A DNA stretch of 5,043 nt from Thermoplasmata archaeon (lineage in GTDB: Archaea; Thermoplasmatota; Thermoplasmata; Lutacidiplasmatales; UBA184): assembly GCA_021798415.1 (NCBI GenBank), contig JAJZGO010000112.1, forward strand, positions 1 to 5,043. The letters run 5' to 3'. The translations under genes and the position numbers were made by a program. A model generated the notes under the pieces. The model was not told the origin of the DNA, searched no databases, and saw nothing but the letters and a program-made list of their open reading frames with translations. This document shows, one piece after another, positions 4,934 through 5,043 of the stretch (position 1 is the stretch's first letter; each line of letters opens with the position of its first letter).

Positions 4934-4934
4934 T
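4928..4934 (+). promoter_or_regulatory. TATA box of gltX, overlapping the upstream stop codon
   Basis: ATATAAT (4928-4934) is centred 27 bases before the ATG at 4958, so the gltX transcript should start at or next to its start codon. The box includes the last codon (ATA) and the TAA stop of the RNase H-fold gene. No Shine-Dalgarno sequence lies before the ATG, which fits leaderless translation. Confidence 0.65.
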
Positions 4935-4957
4935 CACGGGGAAGTCGCCCCACCGAC

Positions 4958-5043
4958 ATGGTGCTCTCCCCCGAGGTCGAGCAGCGCGCTCGACGGGTCG
5001 TGCTCGAAAACGCGGTCGCCCACGCCGGCGAGGCCCAGTCCGG
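4958..5043 (+). CDS. gltX: Glutamate--tRNA ligase, N-terminal fragment (continues beyond window)
   Basis: Only the first 28 codons and two bases are present. The start MVLSPEVEQRARRVVLENA followed by VAHAGEAQS matches the N-terminal extension I know from archaeal (non-discriminating, GlnRS-like) glutamyl-tRNA synthetases. In those, a helix with alkNAvkhgGkA precedes the Rossmann catalytic domain. The enzyme charges tRNA with glutamate in the cytoplasm and, in archaea, also supplies Glu-tRNA(Gln) for the amidotransferase route to Gln-tRNA. The ATG is chosen because ATATAAT is centred 27 bases upstream. GTG directly after it (4961) is a possible but less likely start. The catalytic HIGH-like motif would be outside the window, so the call depends on this short helix and is not certain. 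Confidence 0.68.
   Translation, partial: MVLSPEVEQRARRVVLENAVAHAGEAQS

Overview
The window looks like a piece of a high-GC archaeal chromosome, most plausibly a Thermoplasmatota-like euryarchaeote. That placement is inference. The evidence is an archaeal RNase P protein subunit (Rpp21/Rpr2 family), an archaeal-type glutamyl-tRNA synthetase N-terminus, a DUF2683-RelE pair of archaeal type, a tRNA-Leu without an encoded CCA, and start codons lying 25-30 bases downstream of short A/T islands. That spacing is the layout of TATA-driven, leaderless or near-leaderless archaeal genes. The A/T islands stand out in otherwise roughly 70% GC sequence.

Layout from left to right. The 3' end of a peptidase U32-family gene (+, to 481) has a Cys cluster likely to bind an Fe-S centre. 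A convergent gap of about 240 bases holds one perfect inverted repeat. A gene on the minus strand (723-2144) encodes an unassigned membrane protein with about 12 predicted helices and three histidines inside or beside helices. A 400-base non-coding region follows and ends in the promoter of a two-gene toxin-antitoxin operon (2544-3046): a DUF2683 ribbon-helix-helix-like antitoxin and a RelE/ParE toxin, overlapping by 4 bases. Next, on the minus strand, is a cluster read right to left: a double zinc-ribbon protein (start 4067), RNase P component 4 (start 3720, ATGA overlap), and tRNA-Leu(CAA) 27 bases further on. Diverging from this cluster, with only 44 bases between the start codons, is a plus-strand gene (4112-4933) for a putative nuclease with a RuvC/YqgF-like RNase H fold. 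The first 28 codons of gltX run off the right edge.

The right half is largely RNA and translation machinery: RNase P subunit, tRNA-Leu, glutamyl-tRNA synthetase. The zinc-ribbon protein is translationally linked to RNP4, and the RNase H-fold protein sits immediately upstream of gltX. Genes are packed so tightly that the stop codons of two upstream genes (RNP4 and the RNase H-fold gene) lie inside the putative TATA elements of the next genes (tRNA-Leu and gltX). The toxin-antitoxin pair is the only clearly accessory element. I see no CRISPR array, insertion sequence or phage gene. The least explained items are the membrane protein, the YqgF-like archaeal protein and the zinc-ribbon/RNP4 coupling.
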